The notes: generated by a model from the sequence alone, not told the origin. A stretch of 64,000 bases of DNA from Treponema sp. (GCA_022010055.1 CP091737.1:1860001-1924000); one strand, 5' to 3'; positions 53,662-62,701 are shown, numbered from the stretch's first letter. Numbers and translations: made by a program.

Positions 53662-53811
53662 CATTCTTAGCAATAAAATTACCATTTTTGCATAATGCCA
53701 GTTGCAATTCCGCGCAAGGAAAACTGTATCAAGGTATGATGGAAAGGCTTTTTTTCAGAAAGAATTCATTGTGGGCTTTGCTTGAAGAAAGTTACAATTT
53801 TTTTCTTTATT

Positions 53812-55296
53812 GTTGCAGATTGACCGGGAAAATTAATCAGTTATAATTTAATGTCATAAAAAAGAATTCATATAAAAGTTGCAGATTGACTTGGAAAATT
53901 AATCAGTTATAATTTCTGTTTGTAGAGGCAAAAGAAAGATACGGTTGCAGATTGACCTGGAAAATTAATCAGTTATAATCTCTTCCTGCAACTTCTCATA
54001 CCATTCTTCGTTGCAGATTGACCGGAAAAATTAATCAGTTATAATGTATTGCGGTTCAATAAATAAGAAAAAAGAGTTGCAGATTGACCGGAAAAATTAA
54101 TCAGTTATAATAGCCACAATCATCATAACACCGAACTCGCTGTTGCAGATTGACCGGAAAAATTAATCAGTTATAATGGGCAGAGTATAAGCGATTATTA
54201 AAGGAGCGTTGCAGATTGACCGGAAAAATTAATCAGTTATAATAATGTCCGCTCGTCAGATCGTTCAGTATTGTTGCAGATTGACCGGAAAAATTAATCA
54301 GTTATAATGCAGAAAATATGACACCAACGGCAAGCAAGTTGCAGATTGACCGGAAAAATTAATCAGTTATAATGACTATAACGAAATGATTAAAGCGCAG
54401 TTTGTTGCAGATTGACCGGAAAAATTAATCAGTTATAATAGAGCGACTTTTAAGGAGTATTTGAATATGGTTGCAGATTGACCGGAAAAATTAATCAGTT
54501 ATAATTCTTGTGGATAACTTCACGTAAGTAAATTTGTTGCAGATTGACCGGAAAAATTAATCAGTTATAATAAAAAATCACGTAAGGCATCCAAAAAATC
54601 AGTTGCAGATTGACCGGAAAAATTAATCAGTTATAATTCAATCATCCAAAAGCCTATTTGACAGTGAGTTGCAGATTGACCGGAAAAATTAATCAGTTAT
54701 AATACTATGTCAGATACAGAATTAAAGGCGATTGTTGCAGATTGACCGGAAAAATTAATCAGTTATAATCGTTTTTTTGATATTGATAATCCTTGTATGG
54801 TTGCAGATTGACCGGAAAAATTAATCAGTTATAATAAGATACTCACTATTCAAATATCAACTACAGTTGCAGATTGACCGGAAAAATTAATCAGTTATAA
54901 TAGACGTGGAAATATCACGAATGGTAACAATGTTGCAGATTGACCGGAAAAATTAATCAGTTATAATCATTTTAAGATATTATAATAATTAAAGCAAGTT
55001 GCAGATTGACCGGAAAAATTAATCAGTTATAATTTTGGAGAGATAAATACAGTCCGAAAAACTGTTGCAGATTGACCGGAAAAATTAATCAGTTATAATC
55101 TGTTGCTAGTAAAGCGCAGTCGGACGCAAGTTGCAGATTGACCGGAAAAATTAATCAGTTATAATATAACAGGGACAGCAATAGAACTAGATTCTGTTGC
55201 AGATTGACCGGAAAAATTAATCAGTTATAATATTTAGGACGTTCACCAAAGAACGCTTTTGTTGCAGATTGACCGGAAAAATTAATCAGTTATAAT
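53812..55296 (+). CRISPR. CRISPR array, left part: 23 repeats, 22 spacers
   Basis: 36-bp repeats start at 53812, 53878, 53944, 54010, then about every 66 bp to 55261. The consensus starts GTTGCAGATTGACCGG, continues AAAAATTAATCAG and ends TTATAAT. Spacers are 29-30 bp. The first three repeats deviate at positions 14-17 (CGGG, TTGG, CTGG in place of CGGA); the rest are identical. Degenerate repeats usually mark the old end of an array, here the end away from cas. Each repeat contains TTGAC(C/T)-16 bp-TATAAT. Confidence 0.98.
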
Positions 55297-55366
55297 TTGT
55301 TCATAATGAACTCCTATGATTAGTGTCAATTACAACACTAAGTTTTTGGGCTCTCCAGCCCTCTAA

Positions 55367-56456
55367 TTAACTATATTCAAGAGCTTCTTCTGCTAATTTT
55401 GAAATCCTTATTTCAGGAGTAATAAACTTCTGTGGTTTATACTCCTGATCCGTTTTCAAAATCAAATAAAGAAGTTCACCCAATTTTCTGGCAATCGTTA
55501 CTATGGATTTTCCTTTTCCAATGCAACGGGTTTCAGCCATATATTTATATTTATCCCTTAAAGCTCCGCCGTTCTTAGACTTTACGCTCGCCCATGCAGC
55601 CTGAACCAGCAAAGACCTTAAAAGAGGATTCCCCTGTTTAGTTGTATGACCAGACCTGCATATCGTACAGGAGTTATCAACTTTAGGTACAAATCCAATA
55701 AAATTGCTTACCTGATGTGCATTATCAAAACGTTTCACATCACCAACATAAGCTACATAAGCAAGGGCTGTTATTGGTCCTATTCCAGGAACAGTCATTA
55801 CTTTCTGTATCTTTCATCCTTCTCAACTTCTGCATTTATTTTCTGCAAAAGCTGAGCAATCTGTTTTTCAAGAAGCGTCAGCCTTTCTATAAGTCTTTCA
55901 GCTTCTTCTTTTTCATATCCCTTGAGCAGAGGAAGAATATTGTCTCTATTCTTTTCACTGCTCATGTCTTTTCTGACAAACTGTGTGTATCCGTTATGCT
56001 CAAAGATTGCATGCAGTTTGTTTATCTCTTTTGTTCTCTGGCATTTAAGCGAGCGATATTCACTTAATAGCTTTCGTCTCTCCCATTCTTCATCACTTGG
56101 AGGTGTAACTATTGGAAGTTCATCTTCATCATGATTCTTCAGAAGTTTGCAAGTTTCATAGAATCTTCTTTATCAGTTTTTCTTGTGCTCATATATATGA
56201 CTGCAAGCCTTCCTGCATTCATAATACAAACTTTACATCCAACAGATTTTCTGATTGCCCTTTCAATTCTGAATGCCAGATTACATGCCTCAATTGCTAC
56301 TGCATCATCTGCATTCAGTTTTTCACAAAGCTTATCGATTCCCGCAAAATCAGTTTTACCTCCGGTTCGAGTGATTTTGCCTTTCTGGTCAACGATACAC
56401 ATTTCATATGTCCGTTTACCCAAATCGATTCCAATAAATCTTCCTGCTACTTCCAT
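55367..56456 (-). CDS. IS110-family DEDD recombinase (two apparent frameshifts)
   Basis: The N-terminal RuvC-like domain starts MEVAGRFIGIDLGKRTYEMC (first Asp in GIDLGK), with AIEACNLAF giving the Glu and STRKTDKEDSMKLA the later acidic pair. The C-terminal transposase-20 domain reads VPGIGPITALAYVAYVGDVKRFDNAHQVSNFIGFVP, with SGHTTKQGNPLLRSLLVQAAW supplying the serine region. Breaks near 56143 (A-run) and 55807 are each one base. With both restored the span codes for 363 residues. They match the error pattern elsewhere, so I do not assume inactivation. Confidence 0.88.
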
Positions 56457-56707
56457 TTTTGTCCTCCAAAATATAAAATGAGGACTGGAGAGCTATACGA
56501 GTGCGTCGAATCACCGTTCTCCTATTCGCGGTCTTGGGGGTATACCTCAAGCCGCATTTTGTTATACGATGGCTGGCTTAGACAGCGACTCCTTACCGAG
56601 ATCTTGCTTCTCGCAATTTATTCTGCCTTCCACCGGCTCTCCAGATCCGTCAATCTAGAGTACTACGCTTTTCTCGTTTTTTCTAATTACTTAATCGTAA
56701 CGACTCC
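56457..56707 (-). ncRNA. Putative bridge RNA region of the IS110 element
   Basis: A 251-bp non-coding left end rich in short inverted repeats (for example GGAGAGC and CTCTCC segments, GCGAGAAGCAAGATCTCG). CGACTCCTTA at 56586-56595 is identical to the ten bases spanning the element-target junction at 56701-56710. That is what a bridge-RNA target or donor guide would look like. Boundaries and loops are inferred. Confidence 0.6.
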
Positions 56708-56719
56708 TTAATAATTAAT

Positions 56720-57215
56720 GTTGCAGATTGACCGGAAAAATTAATCAGTTATAATTTCCGCCACTAACAAGTCCACCTCCACCACGTTGCAGATTGACCG
56801 GAAAAATTAATCAGTTATAATTACCAGTAACTTTACCTTGATTGTCTGATGGTTGCAGATTGACCGGAAAAATTAATCAGTTATAATTTCCGCCACTAAC
56901 AAGTCCACCTCCACCACGTTGCAGATTGACCGGAAAAATTAATCAGTTATAATGGAATCCTTTGAAGATGTTCTATCATATGTGTTGCAGATTGACCGGA
57001 AAAATTAATCAGTTATAATCGGCAAGTAAAAATCTTCCGCAACTTCATGTTGCAGATTGACCGGAAAAATTAATCAGTTATAATATTAGCGTCCGACTGT
57101 TGTTTACTCGCAAGTTGCAGATTGACCGGAAAAATTAATCAGTTATAATAATTCACTCATAGAACCGCAATAAACTTTAGTTGCAGATTGACCGGAAAAA
57201 TTAATCAGTTATAAT
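56720..57215 (+). CRISPR. CRISPR array, right part: 8 repeats, 7 spacers
   Basis: Repeats start at 56720, 56786, 56852, 56918, 56984, 57049, 57114 and 57180, all matching the consensus. The spacers at 56756-56785 and 56888-56917 are identical (TTCCGCCACTAACAAG...). With the left part and the interrupted spacer the array has 31 repeats and 30 spacers. This end is next to cas2. Confidence 0.98.
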
Positions 57216-57274
57216 ACATCCAATGTAATTCATTTCGAGACAAAGAAATAGAATGGATTGGATGTATTTTTTTT
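57214..57274 (+). terminator. Terminator hairpin at the cas-proximal end of the array
   Basis: ATACATCCAAT / ATTGGATGTAT encloses inner ATTC/GAAT and ATTTC/GAAAT stems and is followed by eight T on the plus strand. It starts at the last base pairs of the final repeat and lies 10 bp from the cas2 stop. This fits array transcription on the plus strand. Confidence 0.8.
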
Positions 57275-57283
57275 GAGAAAAAA

Positions 57284-57619
57284 TCAAAATAACATGAGTT
57301 GTTTGGGCGCTTTTTTTTCAATTTTGTCTCCAGATGAATAGCTGATTATATTCGAATACTGCTTGTCTGTTATTGTAAGAATATCAACCTTTCCATCCGG
57401 AGGCAAGTTGTTTACAATCAGCTTGTAGTATTTTTCGCAGGCATCTTTTCCAGAAAAAAGTTTTGTATAAATCGAATATTGAACCATAGAAAATCCATTA
57501 TCCAATAAAAAATTTCTAAAATCTGTTGCAGCTTTGCGCTCTTTCTTTTCGATTACCGGCAAATCAAACAAGACCATCATCCACATAAGCTCGTACCTGT
57601 TCAATTCAAGATTACTCAT
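57284..57619 (-). CDS. cas2: CRISPR-associated protein Cas2
   Basis: A 111-residue protein. The ferredoxin-like core starts NRYELMWMMVLFDLPV, with the family Asp at 19. GFSMVQYSIYTKLFSGKDACEKY and KVDILTITDKQYSNI follow. It ends in the KAPKQLMLF motif common in type II Cas2. I start at 57619, overlapping the cas1 stop. Cas2 bridges two Cas1 dimers in the spacer integrase. Confidence 0.95.
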   Translation of the reverse strand: MSNLELNRYELMWMMVLFDLPVIEKKERKAATDFRNFLLDNGFSMVQYSIYTKLFSGKDACEKYYKLIVNNLPPDGKVDILTITDKQYSNIISYSSGDKIEKKAPKQLMLF

Positions 57620-58514
57620 CTTTTTCACCTTGCTCCCAAATCGGAAGCTCAATGGCAGGATTTTTATCTTCCAATGCATGAACATAAGAAGCCGTCATAT
57701 ACTGCATGCTCTGAAACGCCGGAGCACTGCCTTCTGTAGTACGGACTTTTAGCCACAAAGAATCCGTGAGCCGCTTTTTGTTTTTTGGTGTAAGTTCTTC
57801 TTCTCCCTCCAAACACATTTTATAAACAACAGAATCAATAAGCGGACGATAGATTTCAAAAAAATCATCGGCAAGACAAAACTGATTCAAATTGTTGCTA
57901 TGGTTCACTCCAAGAGCCGGAATAAGACCCGAAGCGCAGACAGCTCTTGCCATTGCGGCTCGCATTACCGCGTATCCATAATTCAAAAAAGAATTTATTC
58001 CATCTTCATTGCGGTCGCGTCTAAATTTTTTCCCAAACAACGTTGTCCAATAAATTTTTGCGGCATAAGCTTCCCGATTGTCGCTGTCGCCAGACTTTAC
58101 AAGTTTTGAAATCTTTTCAACAAGAGAATAGTCTTTTTCGTATAATTTTAAAACTTTCGCCTGATTTTCTATTTTTCGGATTACAACTTGCTGCCAAACT
58201 CTTTTCTTTAGCGGCTCGGAAGCATTTATCTGATTTTTTATGATTTTTGTAAAAAGACAATGGTTTGCGACAGGCAAAACCATGCTTTGCGGAATAAAAT
58301 TCTTTCCGCACAAGACAGTTACGCAGCCTCGTTCAGCAAGAGCATTTAGAATATTTTTACTGAGCGTAATTCCCTGCGCAGAAAGCAAAAGAACAGAAAC
58401 ATCATCCAGTGGAACCTGACCTAAAATCTCAGTTCCATGCTGGATAACCACAAACCCACGGTTCAGAGAAACATAGCGATTTTCTTCACAAATCTCTAGT
58501 ATTCTGTTCAGCAT
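57612..58514 (-). CDS. cas1: CRISPR-associated endonuclease Cas1
   Basis: A 300-residue integrase for new spacers. Likely metal ligands are Glu148 (DNREAYAAKIYW), His205 (LGVNHSNNLNQF) and Asp216/217 (LADDFFEIYRP). It is typical of type II-C Cas1. It lies 38 bp after cas9 and overlaps cas2 by eight bases; there is no csn2 or cas4. Confidence 0.97.
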   Translation of the reverse strand: MLNRILEICEENRYVSLNRGFVVIQHGTEILGQVPLDDVSVLLLSAQGITLSKNILNALAERGCVTVLCGKNFIPQSMVLPVANHCLFTKIIKNQINASEPLKKRVWQQVVIRKIENQAKVLKLYEKDYSLVEKISKLVKSGDSDNREAYAAKIYWTTLFGKKFRRDRNEDGINSFLNYGYAVMRAAMARAVCASGLIPALGVNHSNNLNQFCLADDFFEIYRPLIDSVVYKMCLEGEEELTPKNKKRLTDSLWLKVRTTEGSAPAFQSMQYMTASYVHALEDKNPAIELPIWEQGEKDE

Positions 58515-58551
58515 ACTTTATTTATCGGTACACTGAACAAAGTTCTCAATA

Positions 58552-61500
58552 TTATTTTTTTCTAAATACGCGGCCTATAGGATTTACAGTAATCGGCCGA
58601 GCTGATTTTTCTCCAAAAAGCACATTTACTGAAACAAAATTATGCCCTTCCTGTTTTTTCCAACATGGTTCAAGAACAGCCTCATTTGTAGCAATAATCC
58701 AATCCGCACAACTTGAAACTGCATAAATCGGACGAATATCAAACTTATTGCTTGTAGCTGCATATCCCGTAATTCTGCACTTGTACCAGTTTCCCTTGTC
58801 CACAAATTCAAGATAATCATTTTTATGCAGAATACATATCTTCGTTGCGGCAGGATGAGGCTTAGTCATAATTTTCGGATTTCCGTCTAAATCAACTTGG
58901 TCACGGCGAATAAACGTTGCCTTGTACGCAGGCTTCGAATCTTTATTTTTTGAAGGAATCTGCCAGACAACAGCGGCAAAATAATCCTCAGGACAAAGAT
59001 AACGCATTGTGCCGTCTTTATTTTTAATTTCAATCGGAGTTTGAACACGGTTTATGCAGCGGACTTTTTTGATTTTTGTTTGCTCGCTGAACTTCTGCAT
59101 TACATCTTCTATTTTTTCAGATTTGTGGGCTTCCGTAAATTCGCGAAGCTCTTTTTGGATTTTCTTATCGATTATCGAATCAAAATCTTTTTCTTTTAGC
59201 CCTAGAATATTTTCCTTGCAAACGTAATATTCCTTAAAAACCCAAACAACAGGATAAAGTTCCTTAAGCTCCTTTTGAACTTTTTTAATATCCTTAAGTT
59301 CTGCAAGTTTTTTTTCAAACTCTGAACGGACTTTCTCATTCTTTATGAAAGCAATATCTTCTTCCCGAATCTTTGAGATTGCAACCTGCTCTGCCATTTT
59401 TATTTTTCCAAGCAGAGTTTCTTTAGAAAGCTTACCTTGTGCGCCGTGGTCAGGCTTAAAACTTACGACAATATTTTTTGTCTTTTCTATTAGGTCTGTT
59501 CTTATAACAGGCATCTGCGGAACTTCAATTCTGTTTTTCTTTCCAATCTGATTAAGACGCGAAATTTGCTGAACCATTGAGCGGTCAATCAATGCGATTA
59601 CGCTTGCATCAAGAGCATGATGGCGATGGTCATACCGGTTCTTTTTGTAAGTTCCAATCTGCTCATCTTTCAGTTCAAAATGAAAAATTTCATTTTCTCC
59701 GATTTTTCTTTTCAAGATTGAATCTATTTCCCATTTATCGCGCAAAAGTTTTGTCATTCCGCCGCTAACAGCCCAGACATTTGAATCTTTTTCAACAACG
59801 CACATCAAATATTTCAAAGCCATTTTTGAAAGATAAGCGTTGTCCGTAAGCTGGCGCGAAATAAATCCGCTTTCCTTTTCAAAAGTTTCCATCGCATTTT
59901 CTGAAAAAAGCCGCTTTTTCTGAGGATCTTTTAAATGCGAAGCTCTTTCAAGAATTTCATTCCAGTTGTAGCCTTCTGGATTTTTAAAGAAAGCCTCGTA
60001 AGGTGTATTTTCGCCTTTAAATGCGTTGCATTTTGTATGGGCAATAGTCTTGTTGTGTTCAGAATCCCACAAAGTGCGTCCGAAAGGAAGAATATGCTCA
60101 ATCTGAACGGTGTTGTCATTGAAAATATCTGCACCCGAAATTAGTTTTCCGCAATAAACGCATCTTCTGTTTAGCGCGTTTTCCGGATCAAGTTCTTCCC
60201 AGAGCTTGTATTTTAGACGGTCAGTTCTGTTTGGAAATAGAATAGAAGAATTCGCGTCCTTTATTTTCTTGTTAAGAATCTCGTTCTGCTTCTGGTTTGC
60301 CGCAATTTTCTGCTGCATTTTATTTTTAGCTTCTCGACTGGCTTTTAGCTCCCGGCTTACTTCTATTACAACCTGCGTTGGTTTTCCGTATTCTTTAATA
60401 AGAGCGTTTACAACAACGCGGGTCTGGTTAAGCGCAATATGAACAGTCGGATTGCTTATTTTTCCAAAACGCTCCTCATCGTCTTTAGGATTTGCCCTCG
60501 CTCCCATTGTTGAGCCAGAAAGAACTTTTCCGTAATAAGGAAGCTCTTCGCATTTTTCAACTGTCTGACTTGCATAATTATAACCAAGTTCTTTTATTAC
60601 ATTGTGAATTTGACAGCGTTCTGTACGTTCAGCTGAATCTGCAAAGATTTTTGAATTTTCTTCAATTTTATTCACAACATTTTCAGAGAATTCACGGCAG
60701 AAACTTGTTGTGCCGCTTGGAAGAACAAGTTTTGTGATAAAATTCTTTTGCTCAGAAGTCAAATCGTATTTCTCAAGCATTTTCTGAACATCAGAATCTT
60801 CCTGCGCAGTTATCAGACATTCAACAATATCATCCTGCTCTTCAAGACTTAAAGAATCCCAAATTTCGCCAAAGCGATTTTTGCTGCGTAGTTTTACAGC
60901 GGTTGAATTTCCCTGTAAAAAGTCGCGAGTTTCTGACTCAAGATTGAAAATGATATTCTCATCAAAATCAAGTTTTTTGCGGATATCCTTAAAAGTTACT
61001 TTTTCTTTTGAATCAAGAAGCTTTATAATTTCATCCTGCCATTCGGGAAGAAGTTTTTTTGATTTTCCCTCTGCAATAAAAGTTAGATTAAAAACATCCT
61101 GTAAAATGCGTATTTTTTGCGCACACGGCATAGCCTTAAATGTCCTTTCTTTTTCCGGCATATACTGGCACTTTCCGTGTTCCTGAACCTTCAGCGGACG
61201 TTGAAAGAAAATTTTATTGTAGATTGAATTCCAATCAACATCAGGATAAAACGGCTCTTGTTTCTGACATATAAAACTAAATTCTTCTATATAAAGCTGC
61301 CGTACAGGATAATAATCCATTCTGTTTGGAGCAAAGCGAGTTCCGCCATTAGATTCCTTGTTTTTCCAAAGAAATTCTCCAAGAGTTCTATAGCCTGATT
61401 TTTTTATTGCATCCGAAAGATTTGAGCATTTATCTGCCTGTGTCAATTTTTCAGATTTTGAATTTTCTTTTGTTTCTTCCTGTGAACCGTCTTTTCGGTT

Positions 61501-61893
61501 GCTTTTAAATCCACGTCGCACAGAAAGATTAAAAAGAACACGTCCAAGCTCAAACGGCTCCAGTTTTTCATTAAGAGCTTTTATGCGAAGCTCGTAAGGA
61601 TTCATAAGTTTTAACGATTGGGCTTCATATTTTTTTAGAGGAAGAAGACCTTGTTTTTGTAAAAGCCGGAAAGTTTCTCTTCTGCGAAGTTTCCTTCTAT
61701 AAATTATCCTGCGTTGTCCGCGTGCAGTCCTTCTTTCAACAGCAAGCGGCTCTTTTGACTTTGGATTCCGTCCATCTGAAAAGATTCTTGCTCCGAGGTC
61801 TTCAAGTTTTTCAGGCTCGTTATTTTCATCAAGCGAATAAACAGCCCAGCCAATCGAATTTGTTCCTAAATCAAGCCCTAAACGATATTTCAT
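58552..61893 (-). CDS. cas9: CRISPR-associated endonuclease Cas9, type II-C
   Basis: A 1,113-residue RNA-guided nuclease. RuvC-I is YRLGLDLGTNSIGWAV (Asp8). An Arg-rich bridge helix follows (RRTARGQRRIIYRRKLRRRE). RuvC-II is VVIEVSRE (Glu511). The HNH domain has CVYCGK, IEHILPFGRT (His600) and TKCNAFKGENTPYEAF. RuvC-III is DHRHHALDASVIALID (His759, Asp762). All catalytic residues are present and the frame is intact, unlike many neighbours. The C-terminal 250 or so residues hold the PAM-interacting region, with KSARPITVNPIGRVFRKK at the end. GGAG precedes the ATG. The compact size and lack of csn2/cas4 give subtype II-C. Confidence 0.98.
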   Translation of the reverse strand: MKYRLGLDLGTNSIGWAVYSLDENNEPEKLEDLGARIFSDGRNPKSKEPLAVERRTARGQRRIIYRRKLRRRETFRLLQKQGLLPLKKYEAQSLKLMNPYELRIKALNEKLEPFELGRVLFNLSVRRGFKSNRKDGSQEETKENSKSEKLTQADKCSNLSDAIKKSGYRTLGEFLWKNKESNGGTRFAPNRMDYYPVRQLYIEEFSFICQKQEPFYPDVDWNSIYNKIFFQRPLKVQEHGKCQYMPEKERTFKAMPCAQKIRILQDVFNLTFIAEGKSKKLLPEWQDEIIKLLDSKEKVTFKDIRKKLDFDENIIFNLESETRDFLQGNSTAVKLRSKNRFGEIWDSLSLEEQDDIVECLITAQEDSDVQKMLEKYDLTSEQKNFITKLVLPSGTTSFCREFSENVVNKIEENSKIFADSAERTERCQIHNVIKELGYNYASQTVEKCEELPYYGKVLSGSTMGARANPKDDEERFGKISNPTVHIALNQTRVVVNALIKEYGKPTQVVIEVSRELKASREAKNKMQQKIAANQKQNEILNKKIKDANSSILFPNRTDRLKYKLWEELDPENALNRRCVYCGKLISGADIFNDNTVQIEHILPFGRTLWDSEHNKTIAHTKCNAFKGENTPYEAFFKNPEGYNWNEILERASHLKDPQKKRLFSENAMETFEKESGFISRQLTDNAYLSKMALKYLMCVVEKDSNVWAVSGGMTKLLRDKWEIDSILKRKIGENEIFHFELKDEQIGTYKKNRYDHRHHALDASVIALIDRSMVQQISRLNQIGKKNRIEVPQMPVIRTDLIEKTKNIVVSFKPDHGAQGKLSKETLLGKIKMAEQVAISKIREEDIAFIKNEKVRSEFEKKLAELKDIKKVQKELKELYPVVWVFKEYYVCKENILGLKEKDFDSIIDKKIQKELREFTEAHKSEKIEDVMQKFSEQTKIKKVRCINRVQTPIEIKNKDGTMRYLCPEDYFAAVVWQIPSKNKDSKPAYKATFIRRDQVDLDGNPKIMTKPHPAATKICILHKNDYLEFVDKGNWYKCRITGYAATSNKFDIRPIYAVSSCADWIIATNEAVLEPCWKKQEGHNFVSVNVLFGEKSARPITVNPIGRVFRKK

Positions 61894-61910
61894 TATAATC
61901 TCCAGCTAAA

Positions 61911-61941
61911 ATTATATCACGGCTTATTAATATGGAGGCAA
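61911..61941 (-). promoter_or_regulatory. Candidate cas9-cas1-cas2 promoter
   Basis: TTGCCT, 19 bp, TATAAT, with an extended -10 (TGATATAAT), 20 bp before the cas9 ATG on the minus strand. It is back to back with the tracrRNA promoter. Confidence 0.5.
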
Positions 61942-61957
61942 TTATTTTAGAAAACAT

Positions 61958-61987
61958 TTGACAAAGAAATCTAATTTGGCATATTAT
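61958..61987 (+). promoter_or_regulatory. tracrRNA promoter
   Basis: TTGACA, 18 bp, TATTAT on the plus strand. The expected start, about 61994, coincides with the first base of the anti-repeat. Confidence 0.75.
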
Positions 61988-61993
61988 TATTTT

Positions 61994-62127
61994 ACTGATT
62001 AATTTTTTTCTGGTCAATCTACTAACAAGGAATCTTTAAGATTCCGCAAAATGCTTATACATTCTTTGGAATGTGTACAGAAAAACTGAAAAAAGGGAGC
62101 TGCGGCTTCCTTTTTGTTTTTTTAGAA
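61994..62127 (+). ncRNA. tracrRNA
   Basis: The anti-repeat at 61994-62020 (ACTGATTAATTTTTTTC then TGGTCAATCT) is complementary to repeat positions 7-30, with a small bulge in the A/T run. Then come stem-loops GGAATC/GATTCC and ACATTC/GAATGT and the terminator GGGAGC/GCTTCC followed by TTTTTGTTTTTTT. The mature RNA is about 115-125 bases. It is divergent from cas9 and parallel to the array. Confidence 0.92.
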
Positions 62128-62230
62128 CCTACAGATATTTTTTAGCAAAATAAATTAAGTCCTTTTTTCACTACAAAAAATGTGACGCTTCTTATAAAAG
62201 ACAAATTTTTGATATAATAAGGAAAAAAAA

Positions 62231-62701
62231 ATGACAATACGAAGAGCGAACGAAAAGGACATTCCGAAAATTATTGATTTGCTGGGACAGGTTCTGGAGA
62301 TTCATGCGGAGATTCGGCCGGACATTTTTATTCCGGGAACGACAAAGTACACGGATGTGGAGCTTTTGGAAATGCTCAAGGACGACCTGAAGCCGATTTA
62401 TGTCGCCGCGGACGAGAATGACTTTTGCGTCGGGTACGCTTTTTGCCAGATCCAGGAGCAGCCTTTTTCAAACAACATGGTTCAGTTCAAGTCGCTTTTT
62501 ATTGACGATTTGTGCGTTGACAAAAACACCCGCGGCCGGCACATCGGCGAAAAACTTTTTGAGCACGTCAAAAGCGAGGCGAAACGGCTTGGCTGCTACG
62601 AGGTGACGCTGAACGTCTGGGCAGGAAACACTTCGGCGGAAAAATTCTACGAGAAAATGGGGCTGAAGACAAAAGAGCGGCAGCTGGAATATATTTTGTA
62701 A
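62231..62701 (+). CDS. GNAT-family N-acetyltransferase
   Basis: A 156-residue protein: MTIRRANEKDIPKIIDL at the start, SLFIDDLCVDKNTRGRHIGEKLFEHVKSEAKRLGC as the acetyl-CoA pyrophosphate loop (RGRHIG, about 98-103), and NTSAEKFYEKMGLKTKERQLEYIL at the end. The substrate is unknown. A TATAAT at 62213-62218 lies 12 bp before the ATG, giving a very short leader. The gene is more GC-rich than the CRISPR genes next to it. Confidence 0.88.
   Translation: MTIRRANEKDIPKIIDLLGQVLEIHAEIRPDIFIPGTTKYTDVELLEMLKDDLKPIYVAADENDFCVGYAFCQIQEQPFSNNMVQFKSLFIDDLCVDKNTRGRHIGEKLFEHVKSEAKRLGCYEVTLNVWAGNTSAEKFYEKMGLKTKERQLEYIL

Larger units (their letters stand above)
55315..56707 (-). mobile_element. IS110-family insertion sequence, 1,393 bp
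   Basis: Contains one recombinase gene (55367-56456), a short 52-bp end after its stop and a long 251-bp non-coding end before its start. There are no terminal inverted repeats. The shared ACTCC (GGAGT in gene orientation) at the edges is the likely core. The long end upstream of the recombinase is typical of the IS110 subgroup and is where the bridge RNA is encoded. Confidence 0.88.
55297..56719 (+). CRISPR. Spacer split by an IS110-family insertion
   Basis: The 18 bases at 55297-55314 plus the 12 bases at 56708-56719 make exactly 30, the normal spacer length. The sequence between them is the insertion. ACTCC occurs at both edges (55310-55314 and 56703-56707), so the exact cut is ambiguous within five bases. 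Confidence 0.9.

Noticed and set aside
55367..56456. IS110 recombinase as a true pseudogene
   Set aside because: Both lesions are single-base changes of the same kind seen in essential genes, so inactivation cannot be claimed.
56112..56711. Plus-strand 199-codon ORF across the IS left end
   Set aside because: It is antisense to the recombinase N-terminus and runs through the non-coding end; there is no family resemblance.
58552..61893. Subtype II-A or II-B assignment for the cas locus
   Set aside because: Only cas9, cas1 and cas2 are present; there is no csn2 or cas4, and Cas9 is compact (1,113 residues), which fits II-C.
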